A program made the position numbers and the translations under genes. From Sulfurospirillum sp. (GTDB lineage: Bacteria; Campylobacterota; Campylobacteria; Campylobacterales; Arcobacteraceae), in the NCBI GenBank assembly GCA_030491005.1, contig JAKZMJ010000002.1:161839-225838 (forward strand): a stretch of DNA of 64,000 bases, written 5' to 3'. Under the pieces are notes generated by a model that worked only from the letters and a program-made list of their open reading frames with translations, made no database searches and was not told the origin of the DNA. Numbering within the stretch: position 1 is the first letter of the stretch; the number at the start of each line of letters is the position of its first letter. This document shows, in pieces, positions 46,919 to 56,440 of this stretch.

Positions 46919-48822
46919 TGTAAATACTCCTTAAATATATAAGTAAATGAAGTTATGTTTTTATTTGTTTCTAAGACAATCTCAACATTTTCTTCATCAC
47001 ATATTCTTTTTACAAGATTAAGCCCTAAGCCAAAACCATCTTTAGCTTTAGCTTCTCTATAATATTCTTCAAATATTCTTTCTGGATATTGTATTTGCTT
47101 TGAATAACTAGAAATAATTAATTTACATGTATTGTCTTCTTTTTCTAATGAAATTAAAATATTTTTGTTTTCTAAGGTATATTTAATAGCATTTGTTAGA
47201 TTATTATCTATTATTCTTTGTAATTTAGAAGTATTAAAATAAATAAAAAGTTCGTTTTCCTTATGCTCAAAAATAAATCTTGTATTAAATTTATTTGCAA
47301 CTTGAAGAAAAAAATCAATTCTACTTCTTATAAAATCAACTAAATCAACTTCTAATTTTGGATATGAAATTTGATCTTTTTTAACCAAATAAGACAAATC
47401 ATCATAAATAGAAAATATATTTTTTAATGCAACTTCAATATTAGACAAGTATTTATTTTTTCCATTTTCCATTTCATATAGTTCAATATTACTCATAATC
47501 ACAGCTAAGGGAGTATTTGTTTCATGTACTGCATATCTTAAAAATTCTTTTTGAGATTTTAGAAGATTATTTGAATAATTTTTTTCTTCTTCTAATTTTT
47601 TTGATTGTTCTTGATAATCAATTACACTTCTTTGAATAAGATGAGTTAATGACTGTACAGTTTTAACATAAGAAATTTTATTGTGTCCTATTTGTTTATT
47701 TGTTATTTCTATATTTTTAGTATTTGTATTAGTATTTTCGCTTAAACTAACAAATGTTAATGTTTGATTTAATAATTCATTACGATCAACATTGTGATAA
47801 AACTCAGCATAAGTAAAAAATCCAACACTAGTAGCTATATTAGCAAAGGGTTCTATTTCTACTTTTATTAGATTTTGCATATATCTTCTTCTTGCCATAC
47901 AAGAATAAATAAAAAATGTCTCAGTATTTAGACTATGTATATTTTCAATATATTTTATAGGATTTTCCATAAGCATTTGAGCATTTGCAAAACCTAGTTT
48001 AACTATATCACCTTTAAATAAATTTCCACCACAACTAAGTGATCCATCATCATACTTAGTTAAAACTGCCCTTGCTACATAAATGTTATTTTTCTTAACT
48101 ATTAAAGGATATTCAGCTTGAACAAAAGATGTACCTAGATATTTTTCATAAAATTCTTGAGCACTCATACCTGAGATTTTATATATTCTATTTCCTACAA
48201 CTTCATCAATCGTATGCCCAACACCAATAGGAAGCCAATCAAATTTTTGAGCATTGCTTACTTTTAAAATATCAGAATTTAAAGATATAGCAACGGCACC
48301 TTTAGAAATGACATTATTACTTAAAGATATATATGTTTGTTTAAACATTCCATTATCTCCTGCCATTCCTCCACAAACCATAATTTTATTATTATACTTT
48401 TCTATGCCTTTTAGATATTCTTCTGCATTTGTAGATGTGCCATCTGTAAAAGTAATAATTAATTTAGTATTAGAAGTTATGACATTTTTTGCCATTTCAT
48501 AACCACTAGAAAAAGGATCCTTGTCTTCTATGATATGTGATTTTAAAAATGTAAATTGAAAAACAGAAATCGCTATTATTGTTTTAAGCGTTGAAACTTT
48601 TTCATTATTAATCTCACCATCAGTTGTAGTGCCTATACAAAAAGCTTCTGGAAGTTGTTTTTGTATCTCATTTGATATAAATGCTAAAGTACTTTGATTA
48701 TGTCCACAAAAAATCTGAACAAGAATATTCTTTTCATTGATAAATAAGTGATATTCAATTTTTTTTTTGAAATTATTATTATGAAATGTATAGGTATATG
48801 TTTTCATTAGAAATTGTATCAT
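46915..48822 (-). CDS. Sensor histidine kinase with FIST domain
   Basis: The N-terminal 360 residues form FIST_N and FIST_C sensor domains, cytosolic domains thought to bind small ligands such as amino acids (FCIGTTTDGEINNEKV, GGMAGDNGMFKQTYI, FIYSCMARRRYMQ). A coiled coil follows, then the kinase core: H-box YAVHETNTPLAVIMSN with His433, N-box IIDNNLTNAIKYT, and G-box DGFGLGLNLVKRICDE. There are no membrane helices, so it senses an internal signal. The start is either ATG 48822 or ATG 48807 (MKTYTYT); neither has a strong ribosome site. Confidence 0.88.
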   Translation of the reverse strand: MIQFLMKTYTYTFHNNNFKKKIEYHLFINEKNILVQIFCGHNQSTLAFISNEIQKQLPEAFCIGTTTDGEINNEKVSTLKTIIAISVFQFTFLKSHIIEDKDPFSSGYEMAKNVITSNTKLIITFTDGTSTNAEEYLKGIEKYNNKIMVCGGMAGDNGMFKQTYISLSNNVISKGAVAISLNSDILKVSNAQKFDWLPIGVGHTIDEVVGNRIYKISGMSAQEFYEKYLGTSFVQAEYPLIVKKNNIYVARAVLTKYDDGSLSCGGNLFKGDIVKLGFANAQMLMENPIKYIENIHSLNTETFFIYSCMARRRYMQNLIKVEIEPFANIATSVGFFTYAEFYHNVDRNELLNQTLTFVSLSENTNTNTKNIEITNKQIGHNKISYVKTVQSLTHLIQRSVIDYQEQSKKLEEEKNYSNNLLKSQKEFLRYAVHETNTPLAVIMSNIELYEMENGKNKYLSNIEVALKNIFSIYDDLSYLVKKDQISYPKLEVDLVDFIRSRIDFFLQVANKFNTRFIFEHKENELFIYFNTSKLQRIIDNNLTNAIKYTLENKNILISLEKEDNTCKLIISSYSKQIQYPERIFEEYYREAKAKDGFGLGLNLVKRICDEENVEIVLETNKNITSFTYIFKEYLQ

Positions 48823-49007
48823 AAAAGAATAGACTTAAACTTTTTTAAGCACTTCTTGTCATTATTTTTAATATATTTACTTTTTTTTACAAAGCATATA
48901 AGCTCAGAAATATATTAGGGGCTATATAGTACAATACTTGAACTTTATACAAATGGGAGTGCTAAGTTAATAAGATTATAAGAAACTATCAAACAAAGGC
49001 AAAGAAG

Positions 49008-49457
49008 ATGAAACCAAAGTTGTTTATATTAATAATAATTACATTCCTATTTACAGGATGTTTTAAAGGGGAAGAACAAATATACCATGGAAAACGAAGC
49101 TACAGTAAAGATGGTAAAAATACAGTAAAAGATAATCTTACTGGTTTAATATGGCAAAAAACTGGAAGTAAAAATAGTATGAACTTAAATGATGCAAAAA
49201 AATATTGTTCAAGCCTAAGCTTAGATACTTATACAAATTGGCGATTAGCATCTTTTAATGAGTTATATTATTTAGCAGATAGAACAAAAATAAATCCAGC
49301 TATAGATGAAAAATATTTTGAAGAAAGTGGTGACTGGTACTGGAGCAGTACTACAAAAAGTTCAGATTCTTCTAAGGCTTGGGTCGTGAATTTTGATAGT
49401 GGTTTCTCTAATAACATAAGTATATTAAGTAATTATTCTGTTCGTTGTGTGCGTTAG
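49008..49457 (+). CDS. DUF1566 lipoprotein
   Basis: The 149-residue protein starts with a lipoprotein signal (LFILIIITFLFTGC, lipobox FTGC), followed by a DUF1566 domain: DNLTGLIWQKTGSKNSMNLNDAKKYCSSL, YTNWRLASFNELYYLADR, WYWSSTTKSSDSSKAWVVNFDSG and the closing YSVRCVR. The fold is related to sulfatase-modifying and C-type lectin-like domains and probably faces the outside. Ligand unknown. A paralogue follows 130 bases later. Confidence 0.83.
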   Translation: MKPKLFILIIITFLFTGCFKGEEQIYHGKRSYSKDGKNTVKDNLTGLIWQKTGSKNSMNLNDAKKYCSSLSLDTYTNWRLASFNELYYLADRTKINPAIDEKYFEESGDWYWSSTTKSSDSSKAWVVNFDSGFSNNISILSNYSVRCVR

Positions 49458-49598
49458 GTTTTGATAGCTTTTTTTGATTTTAAAAGTTCTTTCAATAAGT
49501 TTGATGAGCTATAATCTAAGTTGTGTAGAAGATAGTAAAACAATCTTAAAATGCTTCTAGTTATAAGCTAATAAAAATTTAAATATGGAGTGTCGGAG

Positions 49599-49991
49599 AT
49601 GACAAAAAAAATATGTTTAGGCTTGTTTCTTTTAGTAAATGTATATGCAAGTGATATAGTAATAGATAAAGACACAGATATGATGTGGCAAGATAGTAGT
49701 AAGATAGTAGAAAAGAACTATAATGATGCTGTAAAATACTGTAAAAATTTATCATTAGGTGGTTATGATAATTGGAAACTTCCAAATATAGATGAACTTA
49801 TGAGTATAAGTGATAAGAGTAGGAATAATCCTGCTATTAAAAAGATATTTCAAAATACCAAAAATTCTTTTTATTGGTCAAGTAGTAAATATAAAGGCGA
49901 TTCTTCGGATGCTTGGCTTGTGAATTTCGATTTTGGAAGTGATCACTACTTCGGTATGTCAGATAAGCTTTATGTTCGTTGTATGCGTTAG
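49599..49991 (+). CDS. DUF1566 protein with signal peptide
   Basis: The 130-residue protein has a Sec signal (MTKKICLGLFLLVNVYA) and one DUF1566 domain: DKDTDMMWQDSSKIVEKNYNDAVKYCKNL, YDNWKLPNIDELMSI, YWSSSKYKGDSSDAWLVNFDFGS and the ending YVRCMR. It is a paralogue of the preceding gene without a lipobox, so it is exported but soluble. ATG 49599 is chosen over GTG 49590 because GGAG lies 8 bases before the ATG. The rsmG frame starts inside its last codons. Confidence 0.8.
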   Translation: MTKKICLGLFLLVNVYASDIVIDKDTDMMWQDSSKIVEKNYNDAVKYCKNLSLGGYDNWKLPNIDELMSISDKSRNNPAIKKIFQNTKNSFYWSSSKYKGDSSDAWLVNFDFGSDHYFGMSDKLYVRCMR

Positions 49992-50578
49992 ATTTGGACA
50001 GTTTTTTTAAAAATATAACTTTTGATATAAATGCTGATTTTGTAAATAAATGTGAAGTATTTATTGAGCTTCTTCAAAAGTGGGGCAAAGTACATAATTT
50101 AAGTGCGCAGTTAAAAACAAATGAGATTGAAGACAATATCATTGATTGTATTTATCCTTTGAATTTTGTTCATACTTTTAAAAGTCTTGCAGATGTAGGT
50201 ACGGGAGCTGGTTACCCTGGTTTGATACTAGCAATGGCGAAGTCAAATGTAAAAGTGTATTTAATAGAACCAAGAATAAAAAGAGTGGCATTTTTGAATT
50301 TTGTTAAAAATACTTTAAAGCTTGATAATGTAGAAATATTATGTAATAAAGTTGAAGATATACAAAATATAAAAGTAGATTTAATAAGCTCACGAGCAGT
50401 TACAAATACACAAATGCTTTTAAAACTTACAAAAAATATTTCTAAAAGTGATACTTCATATTTATTTTATAAAGGAAGTATGCTAACAAATGAGCTAGAA
50501 GAAGCTAAAATCAAAAACTATAAAATAGTAAACAAAGATAAAAGAAATTATTTATATATAAAGGCAGAGCAGTTATGA
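49979..50578 (+). CDS. rsmG: 16S rRNA (guanine527-N7)-methyltransferase
   Basis: RsmG adds the m7G527 mark on 16S rRNA with SAM. The 199-residue length is typical. Motifs: KWGKVHNLSAQLKTNEIEDNIIDCIYPL, the SAM-binding LADVGTGAGYPGLILAMA, IEPRIKRVAFLNFV and DLISSRAVT. Start candidates are TTG 49979 (overlapping the preceding gene by 13 bases) and TTG 49994; no ATG is available and no strong ribosome site is seen, so translation may depend on the upstream gene. Confidence 0.92.
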   Translation: MYALDLDSFFKNITFDINADFVNKCEVFIELLQKWGKVHNLSAQLKTNEIEDNIIDCIYPLNFVHTFKSLADVGTGAGYPGLILAMAKSNVKVYLIEPRIKRVAFLNFVKNTLKLDNVEILCNKVEDIQNIKVDLISSRAVTNTQMLLKLTKNISKSDTSYLFYKGSMLTNELEEAKIKNYKIVNKDKRNYLYIKAEQL

Positions 50579-50832
50579 TTAAAATTTTAGTAGTTATAGG
50601 AGTTTTATTTTTGCTTTATAAAGTGTTATTTAAAAAACCAAATAACAATAGATCTAATAATGCATCTAATAATCCATCTTTTAAAGAAGATGAACTGAAA
50701 GAAGAAATAATGCTAGAGTGTTTTACTTGTAATATCTTAGTTTCACAAAATGAAGCTATTTTAGATAATAAAGCATATTTTTGCTCACAAGAATGTATAG
50801 ATAAAAGGAATGAAGATGTTAATAATAGGTGA
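50575..50832 (+). CDS. Small membrane protein with Cys motifs, PP0621-like
   Basis: The 85-residue protein has an N-terminal membrane helix (IKILVVIGVLFLLYKVLF), a polar Asn-rich linker and a C-terminal domain with Cys pairs in LECFTCNILVSQNEAI and YFCSQECI that may bind zinc. This is the PP0621 pattern. The ATG overlaps the rsmG stop (ATGA). Confidence 0.75.
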   Translation: MIKILVVIGVLFLLYKVLFKKPNNNRSNNASNNPSFKEDELKEEIMLECFTCNILVSQNEAILDNKAYFCSQECIDKRNEDVNNR

Positions 50833-51187
50833 TGAAAATATACCTTATGAAACTTTTACAAAAATTACTAATATAAACGATATTACAAATACTAAGTCTA
50901 ATAGTACAGTGCTTTTTACTTATGATATTAGCTTAATAAAATATACAAAAAAGAATGATATTAATACTGCTGTGCTTATAAAAGATGTAAAAGAAGCTAT
51001 TTATTGTAATGCTTTAGATGTTAGATATATAATTTGTGAAAAAAACATAGCCCAAGAAATACAAAACTTAGCAGATAATTATATCTTTGATTCTAAAATT
51101 TTAGCTCTTATAACTTCTAATAATGAATTTGAAGATATAGCCCAAAAAGAAATTGACGGAGTTATTTATGAAAGTGTAGTAGAATGA
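50810..51187 (+). CDS. Hypothetical protein
   Basis: I do not recognise the 125-residue product. It has an alternating alpha/beta look (MKMLIIGDENIPYETF, STVLFTYDISLIKY, DVRYIICEKNIAQEIQNLADNYIFDSKILALI), like a small Rossmann-type or receiver-like domain. No catalytic motif or membrane segment is seen. It overlaps the preceding gene by 23 bases and the next by 4, so it is a part of the same message. ATG 50816 is an alternative start. Confidence 0.65.
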   Translation: MKMLIIGDENIPYETFTKITNINDITNTKSNSTVLFTYDISLIKYTKKNDINTAVLIKDVKEAIYCNALDVRYIICEKNIAQEIQNLADNYIFDSKILALITSNNEFEDIAQKEIDGVIYESVVE

Positions 51188-51366
51188 AAACTATCTTAGA
51201 TATTTTTGTATTATTATTATTTGTATTTATGATTTTCATGTTCATTGTTGGATTTAATAAACAACAAATTAATAAACGCAAAGATAAGATGAAAGACTTG
51301 CACATTAAAAATGATAGAAGTGACAGAAATAATATAAATGATAAAAAGGAAACAAAAGATGAATAA
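51184..51366 (+). CDS. Small single-helix membrane protein
   Basis: The 60-residue protein has one membrane helix (ILDIFVLLLFVFMIFMFIVGF) and a highly charged tail rich in Lys, Asp and Asn. It overlaps the gene before it (ATGA) and glyS after it (8 bases). Its gene order suggests a conserved operon filler; function unknown. Confidence 0.6.
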   Translation: MKTILDIFVLLLFVFMIFMFIVGFNKQQINKRKDKMKDLHIKNDRSDRNNINDKKETKDE

Positions 51367-53374
51367 ACCACTATTAATAGAAATAGGAGTAGAAGAGCTT
51401 CCTGCAATTCCTTTTTTAAAAGAATTAAAAAATATCAAAAAAAAGTGGTCAGATATTTTAGATAAAAACAAACTATCTTGTGAATTTGAATTTTTTTATA
51501 CTCCAAGAAAGTTAGTACTTTGGCATAAAACATTTACTTTATCACAAGAAGACACTTGTGTAGAAATGTTTGGAGCTCCTATTAGCATAGCTTATAAAGA
51601 TGGTAAAGCTACAGGTGCAGCTTTAGGTTTTGCTAAAAAATGTGGTGTTGATTTGAATGCTTTAGAAACAAAAAAGATGCCAAAAGGTGAAGTCTTATAT
51701 TTTAAGCAAGAAAAAAAAGGTCTTTTATCTAAAGATTTATTAAATGATATGATAAATGAATTTATATCGTCTTTAAATTTTGGTAAAACTATGAGATGGG
51801 CTAATAGAAAAGATAGCTTTATAAGACCTATTAGAAACTTGGCTATACTTTTAGGTGATGAGGTGATTAATGCCACATTATTTGGAGTAAAATCATCAAA
51901 TAATACGTATGTGCATAGAATGGTTTCATTTAAGCCTTTGTCTATTAATGATGGAAATGATTATTTTAAGATATTAGAAGATGGTGCTATTATCTTAAAT
52001 CAAACACAAAGAAAAGAACTGATTTTAGAACAAATAAAACAAATTGAAAATAAGCACAATATTACTGTTGAATTAGATAAAACTTTATTAGATGAGATTG
52101 TTTGTATCACAGAATACCCAACAGCTTTAGTGGGTTCTTTTGATGAAGCATTTTTAGAACTTCCAAAAGAAGTTATTATAACTTCTATGAAAGAACATCA
52201 AAGGTATTTTGCAGTTTATAAAAATGATATTTTAACGAATAATTTTATAGTAGTATCAAATGCAAAGACACAAGACTTTTCACTAATTATTGCAGGTAAT
52301 GAAAAAGTTTTAAAACCAAGATTAGCAGATGCTATGTTTTTTTATAAGAATGATTTAAAAACTGGACTTAATAATGAAGGTCTTAAAAAAGTATTATTTG
52401 TCGATGGTTTAGGAAGTATGTATGAAAAGCTTCAAAGAGAAGATAAAATAGCACAATATTTAGCAAAAATATACAAAATAGAAAATAGCATTTTATTAAG
52501 CAAAGCAGTGTTTTTATCAAAAGCTGATCTTATGTCTGAAATGGTATATGAATTTACGGAACTTCAAGGACTTATGGCTTATTATTATGCTAAAGGTGCA
52601 GGTGAAGAAAAAGAAGTATATATAGCTTTAAAAGAACAATACTTACCAGATGCAAAAGATGCACAATTACCCACATCTGTATTTTCAAGTATAGTTGCAC
52701 TTTCATATAAATTAGATACATTAATGGGTTTATTTAGTATAAACAAAATACCAACAGGTTCAAAAGACCCATTTGCTTTAAGACGAGCTGCCTTAGGAAT
52801 TGTTAAAATTTGTATTGCTCATAATTTAGAATTTAATTTATCAAATCTTATTGATACTTTAGGATCTTCTTACAAAGGCTTAGATAAAAAACTATTATTA
52901 GACTTTTTTAATGAAAGATTATTTACTATATTTGATGTAAATCCTTCAGTTTTAAAAGCAGTTTTAAAAAGTGGTGAATTAGATATATTAAATATATCAA
53001 AGAAAATAAATGCACTTAATCCTGTAGTTTTAGACCCTTTGTTTAAAAAGTATTCTTCTACATTTAAAAGACTTGCAAATATTATAAAAGATATAAATAC
53101 AAATGAACATCTAACATTAGATGAAAATTTATTTGAAGATGAAGCTGAAAAAACTTTATATAAAAAATATACTCAAATTACAAATATGAAGTTTAAAACA
53201 TATGAAGAAGAATTAGAAGCTCTTTTTGCATTAAAACCTTATTTGGATGATTTTTTTGATAAAGTATTTGTAAATCATGAAAATCAAGAAATCAAAATAA
53301 ATAGAAAAAATCTAATTGCTATGATATACAATGCTTTTAGAAATATAGCTGATATTAAAGAAATCACGGTATAA
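51359..53374 (+). CDS. glyS: Glycyl-tRNA synthetase beta subunit
   Basis: GlyS works with GlyQ (alpha subunit, not in this window) to charge tRNA-Gly. The 671-residue protein opens with the family start LLIEIGVEELPAIPFLKE and has FTPRKL-like (FYTPRKLVLWH), FLEDGA-type (YFKILEDGAIILNQTQRKEL), VVSNAKT, and the HD-like KADLMSEMVYEFTELQGLM plus PDAKDAQLPTSVFSS. The start ATG 51359 (MNKPLL) has AAGGAA 8 bases before it. Confidence 0.95.
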   Translation: MNKPLLIEIGVEELPAIPFLKELKNIKKKWSDILDKNKLSCEFEFFYTPRKLVLWHKTFTLSQEDTCVEMFGAPISIAYKDGKATGAALGFAKKCGVDLNALETKKMPKGEVLYFKQEKKGLLSKDLLNDMINEFISSLNFGKTMRWANRKDSFIRPIRNLAILLGDEVINATLFGVKSSNNTYVHRMVSFKPLSINDGNDYFKILEDGAIILNQTQRKELILEQIKQIENKHNITVELDKTLLDEIVCITEYPTALVGSFDEAFLELPKEVIITSMKEHQRYFAVYKNDILTNNFIVVSNAKTQDFSLIIAGNEKVLKPRLADAMFFYKNDLKTGLNNEGLKKVLFVDGLGSMYEKLQREDKIAQYLAKIYKIENSILLSKAVFLSKADLMSEMVYEFTELQGLMAYYYAKGAGEEKEVYIALKEQYLPDAKDAQLPTSVFSSIVALSYKLDTLMGLFSINKIPTGSKDPFALRRAALGIVKICIAHNLEFNLSNLIDTLGSSYKGLDKKLLLDFFNERLFTIFDVNPSVLKAVLKSGELDILNISKKINALNPVVLDPLFKKYSSTFKRLANIIKDINTNEHLTLDENLFEDEAEKTLYKKYTQITNMKFKTYEEELEALFALKPYLDDFFDKVFVNHENQEIKINRKNLIAMIYNAFRNIADIKEITV

Positions 53375-53569
53375 ACTTTGTTTAAAAAGAGATAATATTA
53401 TGTATGAGGAATGGTCAAGAAGTTTATATTATTCATTTCTCAAATTTGTTTCACTTAAAAAATATTTCTTAAAATATAAATTATTACAGATTTGGTGTTC
53501 TATCACATAACTTATTAATTGGTCTAATTTAGCTAAAATATCTAATATTAAATTATTAAGGATAATATT

Positions 53570-56440
53570 ATTAAGTTTACTCAATACCACTCAAAATATT
53601 ATGCTGAAATATTAACACTTCAAAACAGTGCTAATTCTATTGATAGATTATCTCAGTCAATTTTCAATGCTCAAATAGACTTGAACCCTCATCAAGTTGA
53701 AGCAGCTCTATTTGCTTTTAAGTCGCCTTTGTCAAGTGGTGTTATATTAGCTGATGAAGTTGGTCTTGGTAAAACTATTGAAGCTGGTCTTGTTCTTACT
53801 CAGTATTGGAGTGAGGGAAAAAGGAAGATACTTATCATCGCACCATCAAGTCTTAGAAAACAGTGGTCTATGGAGTTAAAGGAGAAGTTCTTTTTAGATA
53901 GTTTTATTTTAGATGGGAAGAGTTACAAAGAAGAAATCAAAAGGGGTAATAAAAATCCATTTGAGCAAAAAGGTAAAATAGTTATCACTTCTTATCAGTT
54001 TGCTTCAAGATATAGTGAAGCTATGTTTTTAGTTGATTTTCACTTGTCAGTCATAGATGAAGCTCACAAGATGAGAAACTTCCACAAAGGTGAAAAAGCA
54101 AAAATGTCATTTGCTATTGCTAATGCTCTAAGAGAAACTAAAAAGATTTTACTTACAGCAACTCCACTTCAAAACTCTTTACTTGAAATCTTTGGTCTTG
54201 TAAGTGTTATAGATGATTTTGTATTTGGAGATAAGAAGTCTTTTCAAAAACAGTTCTCATCAACTACCTTAACTACAAGTGATATGAACGACCTCAAAGA
54301 GAGACTAAAACCAATAGTAAAAAGAACTCTTAGAAAAGATGTTATTGAGTATATTAACTACACTAAAAGAATACCAATAGTTGAAGAATTTACACCATCA
54401 ACAGATGAAATTGCTCTTTATGATTTAATCTCTGATTTTATGCTAAATGAAGATTTATACTCTATCCCCAAAGCTCAAAGAATACTTATCACTTTAGTGC
54501 TTAGGAAGCTACTTGCTTCATCTACAAGTGCCATAATGGGAACTCTAGGAACACTTATTAAACGACTAAAAAAAATGGTCGTTCTAAAAAGAATAACTAG
54601 GGAAGATTTAGAACTTATAATTGATGATGAAGATGAGTTAATAGAAGATTATCTTGAAGAAGAAAATGATACACCAAGCGATACACCATTTCAAGAAGTT
54701 AGATTATTAGATGATGATATTGAAGCTATTGAAAGGGAAATAGGAGAGCTTGAAATATTTATAGAGTTAGCAAAAACCATAGAGATAGATACTAAAGCTT
54801 CATCACTTTTAAGTGCTTTAACTAAAGGTTTTGAACAACAAATTAAGTTAGGGGTAAAAGACCAAAAGGCTATTATATTTACAGAGAGTAGAAGAACACA
54901 ACAGTTTCTATTTGACTACCTTAGCGATAATGGATTTCTTGATAAAGTTGTATTGTTCAATGGAACAAACACAGACCCAAAATCAAAAGAGATATATAAA
55001 GCTTGGGCAGAACTGTATAAAGATAGCAATAGAGCAACTGGAGCTAAAAGTGCTGATATGAAACAAGCCATAGTAGATTATTTCGCTAGAGATGCTTCTA
55101 TTATGATAGCGACTGAAGCAGGAAGTGAGGGTATAAATTTACAGTTTTGTAATATGCTTATCAACTATGACCTACCTTGGAACCCACAACGAATAGAGCA
55201 AAGAATAGGTAGAGTTCATAGATATGGACAAAAGTTTGATGTAGTAGTTATCAACTTCTTAAATAAGAAAAATGCCGCGGATAGAAGAGTATATGAGCTT
55301 TTATCAAGTAAGTTCAATCTATTTGAGGGTGTATTTGGTGCTTCTGATGAAGTGCTTGGAAGCATAGAAAGTGGTGTTGATTTTGAGAAGCGAATACTTG
55401 ACATATACCAAACTTGTAGAGATGATAAAAGCATAGAAGAAGCATTTAATGATTTACAAGAAGAGTTTAGTGAGAAGATAAAAGAAACAACTATTAGGAC
55501 AAGACAATCACTCTTAGATAACTTTGATGAAGATGTTCATTTAAGACTAAAAGATACGGCACTAAGAAGCAATAAAACAGTAGATAGATTTTCAAGTGTA
55601 TTTTGGGATATAACAAAAGCAGAATTAAATGATAAAGCTATATTTGATGATGATAAAAAAGAGTTTGATTATCAAGGTAATCACTACCAACTTATATCAG
55701 CTTCAAAAACAAATCCAAATCAAAAGGCTCATACTTATAGACTAAATAGCCAACTTGGAGAAGAAGTCATTAATAGAGCTAAACAAAGAGAGCTAAAGCA
55801 AACTAAACTTATCTTTGACCTTACACACAACAAATACAAAATATCGCTTCTTGATGACTACAAAGGTAAAAGAGGTTTTCTAAAAGCTACTAAAGTATCT
55901 ATCAAGTCTTATGATTTAGAAGAGTATGTAATCATTACAGCACTTACAAGCGATTATAAACTACTTAATGAAGAAGTTGCTTCAAAGCTACTATCTCTTG
56001 AAGCTACACTCAACACTAAGGTTAATATTGACACTAACGATACTGAAAAGTTAGAGTATGAATACCTTAAGCAAAAAGATATAATACTTAGAGAAAATGA
56101 AACTACAAATCAATCTCACTTCTTAAATCAAAGTATAAAATTAGAGAAGTGGTCAGAAGATAAATCAGCAAGTGCGAACAAAGAACTAAAAGATACAAAC
56201 TCAAAAATAAAAGAGCTTAATCGCCAAAGTCGTGCTATTACAAACATAGCAGAACAAACAGACATACAACTTCAAATACAAGCTCAAGAGAGAAAGAAAA
56301 GAAAACTACAAAGAAGTATTTTTGATATTTTAGATGAGATAGATGAGCAAAGAGATAAGTTGATAGAAGAACTGAAAAAAGCAAAAGAACAGAAGATTAC
56401 AACAAATGAATTATTTACAATACAATGGGAAATTATATAA
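53570..56440 (+). CDS. SNF2-type DEAD/DEAH helicase of a defence operon, probable ATT start
   Basis: The frame codes a superfamily 2 helicase: NPHQVEAALFAFKSPLSSGVILADEVGLGKTIEAG (Walker A in DEVGLGKT), SVIDEAHKMRN (DEAH), LLTATPLQN, and the C-terminal half with TEAGSEGINLQFCN and PQRIEQRIGRVHRYGQ (motifs V and VI). A long C-terminal part is helical. The first usual start is TTG 53681, but the frame is open to 53570 and codes KFTQYHSKYYAEILTLQNSA, which looks like the true family N-terminus (M-K-F-T-x-Y). At 53570 the codon is ATT, 7 bases after AAGGA. From there it is 956 residues; TTG 53681 would give 919. It heads a six-gene cluster and its stop overlaps the next ATG. Confidence 0.85.
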   Translation: MKFTQYHSKYYAEILTLQNSANSIDRLSQSIFNAQIDLNPHQVEAALFAFKSPLSSGVILADEVGLGKTIEAGLVLTQYWSEGKRKILIIAPSSLRKQWSMELKEKFFLDSFILDGKSYKEEIKRGNKNPFEQKGKIVITSYQFASRYSEAMFLVDFHLSVIDEAHKMRNFHKGEKAKMSFAIANALRETKKILLTATPLQNSLLEIFGLVSVIDDFVFGDKKSFQKQFSSTTLTTSDMNDLKERLKPIVKRTLRKDVIEYINYTKRIPIVEEFTPSTDEIALYDLISDFMLNEDLYSIPKAQRILITLVLRKLLASSTSAIMGTLGTLIKRLKKMVVLKRITREDLELIIDDEDELIEDYLEEENDTPSDTPFQEVRLLDDDIEAIEREIGELEIFIELAKTIEIDTKASSLLSALTKGFEQQIKLGVKDQKAIIFTESRRTQQFLFDYLSDNGFLDKVVLFNGTNTDPKSKEIYKAWAELYKDSNRATGAKSADMKQAIVDYFARDASIMIATEAGSEGINLQFCNMLINYDLPWNPQRIEQRIGRVHRYGQKFDVVVINFLNKKNAADRRVYELLSSKFNLFEGVFGASDEVLGSIESGVDFEKRILDIYQTCRDDKSIEEAFNDLQEEFSEKIKETTIRTRQSLLDNFDEDVHLRLKDTALRSNKTVDRFSSVFWDITKAELNDKAIFDDDKKEFDYQGNHYQLISASKTNPNQKAHTYRLNSQLGEEVINRAKQRELKQTKLIFDLTHNKYKISLLDDYKGKRGFLKATKVSIKSYDLEEYVIITALTSDYKLLNEEVASKLLSLEATLNTKVNIDTNDTEKLEYEYLKQKDIILRENETTNQSHFLNQSIKLEKWSEDKSASANKELKDTNSKIKELNRQSRAITNIAEQTDIQLQIQAQERKKRKLQRSIFDILDEIDEQRDKLIEELKKAKEQKITTNELFTIQWEII

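Noticed and set aside
53400..53510. Plus-strand frame of 36 codons after glyS
   Set aside because: Very short, low-complexity aromatic/Lys-rich product and only a weak GAGA-type ribosome site.
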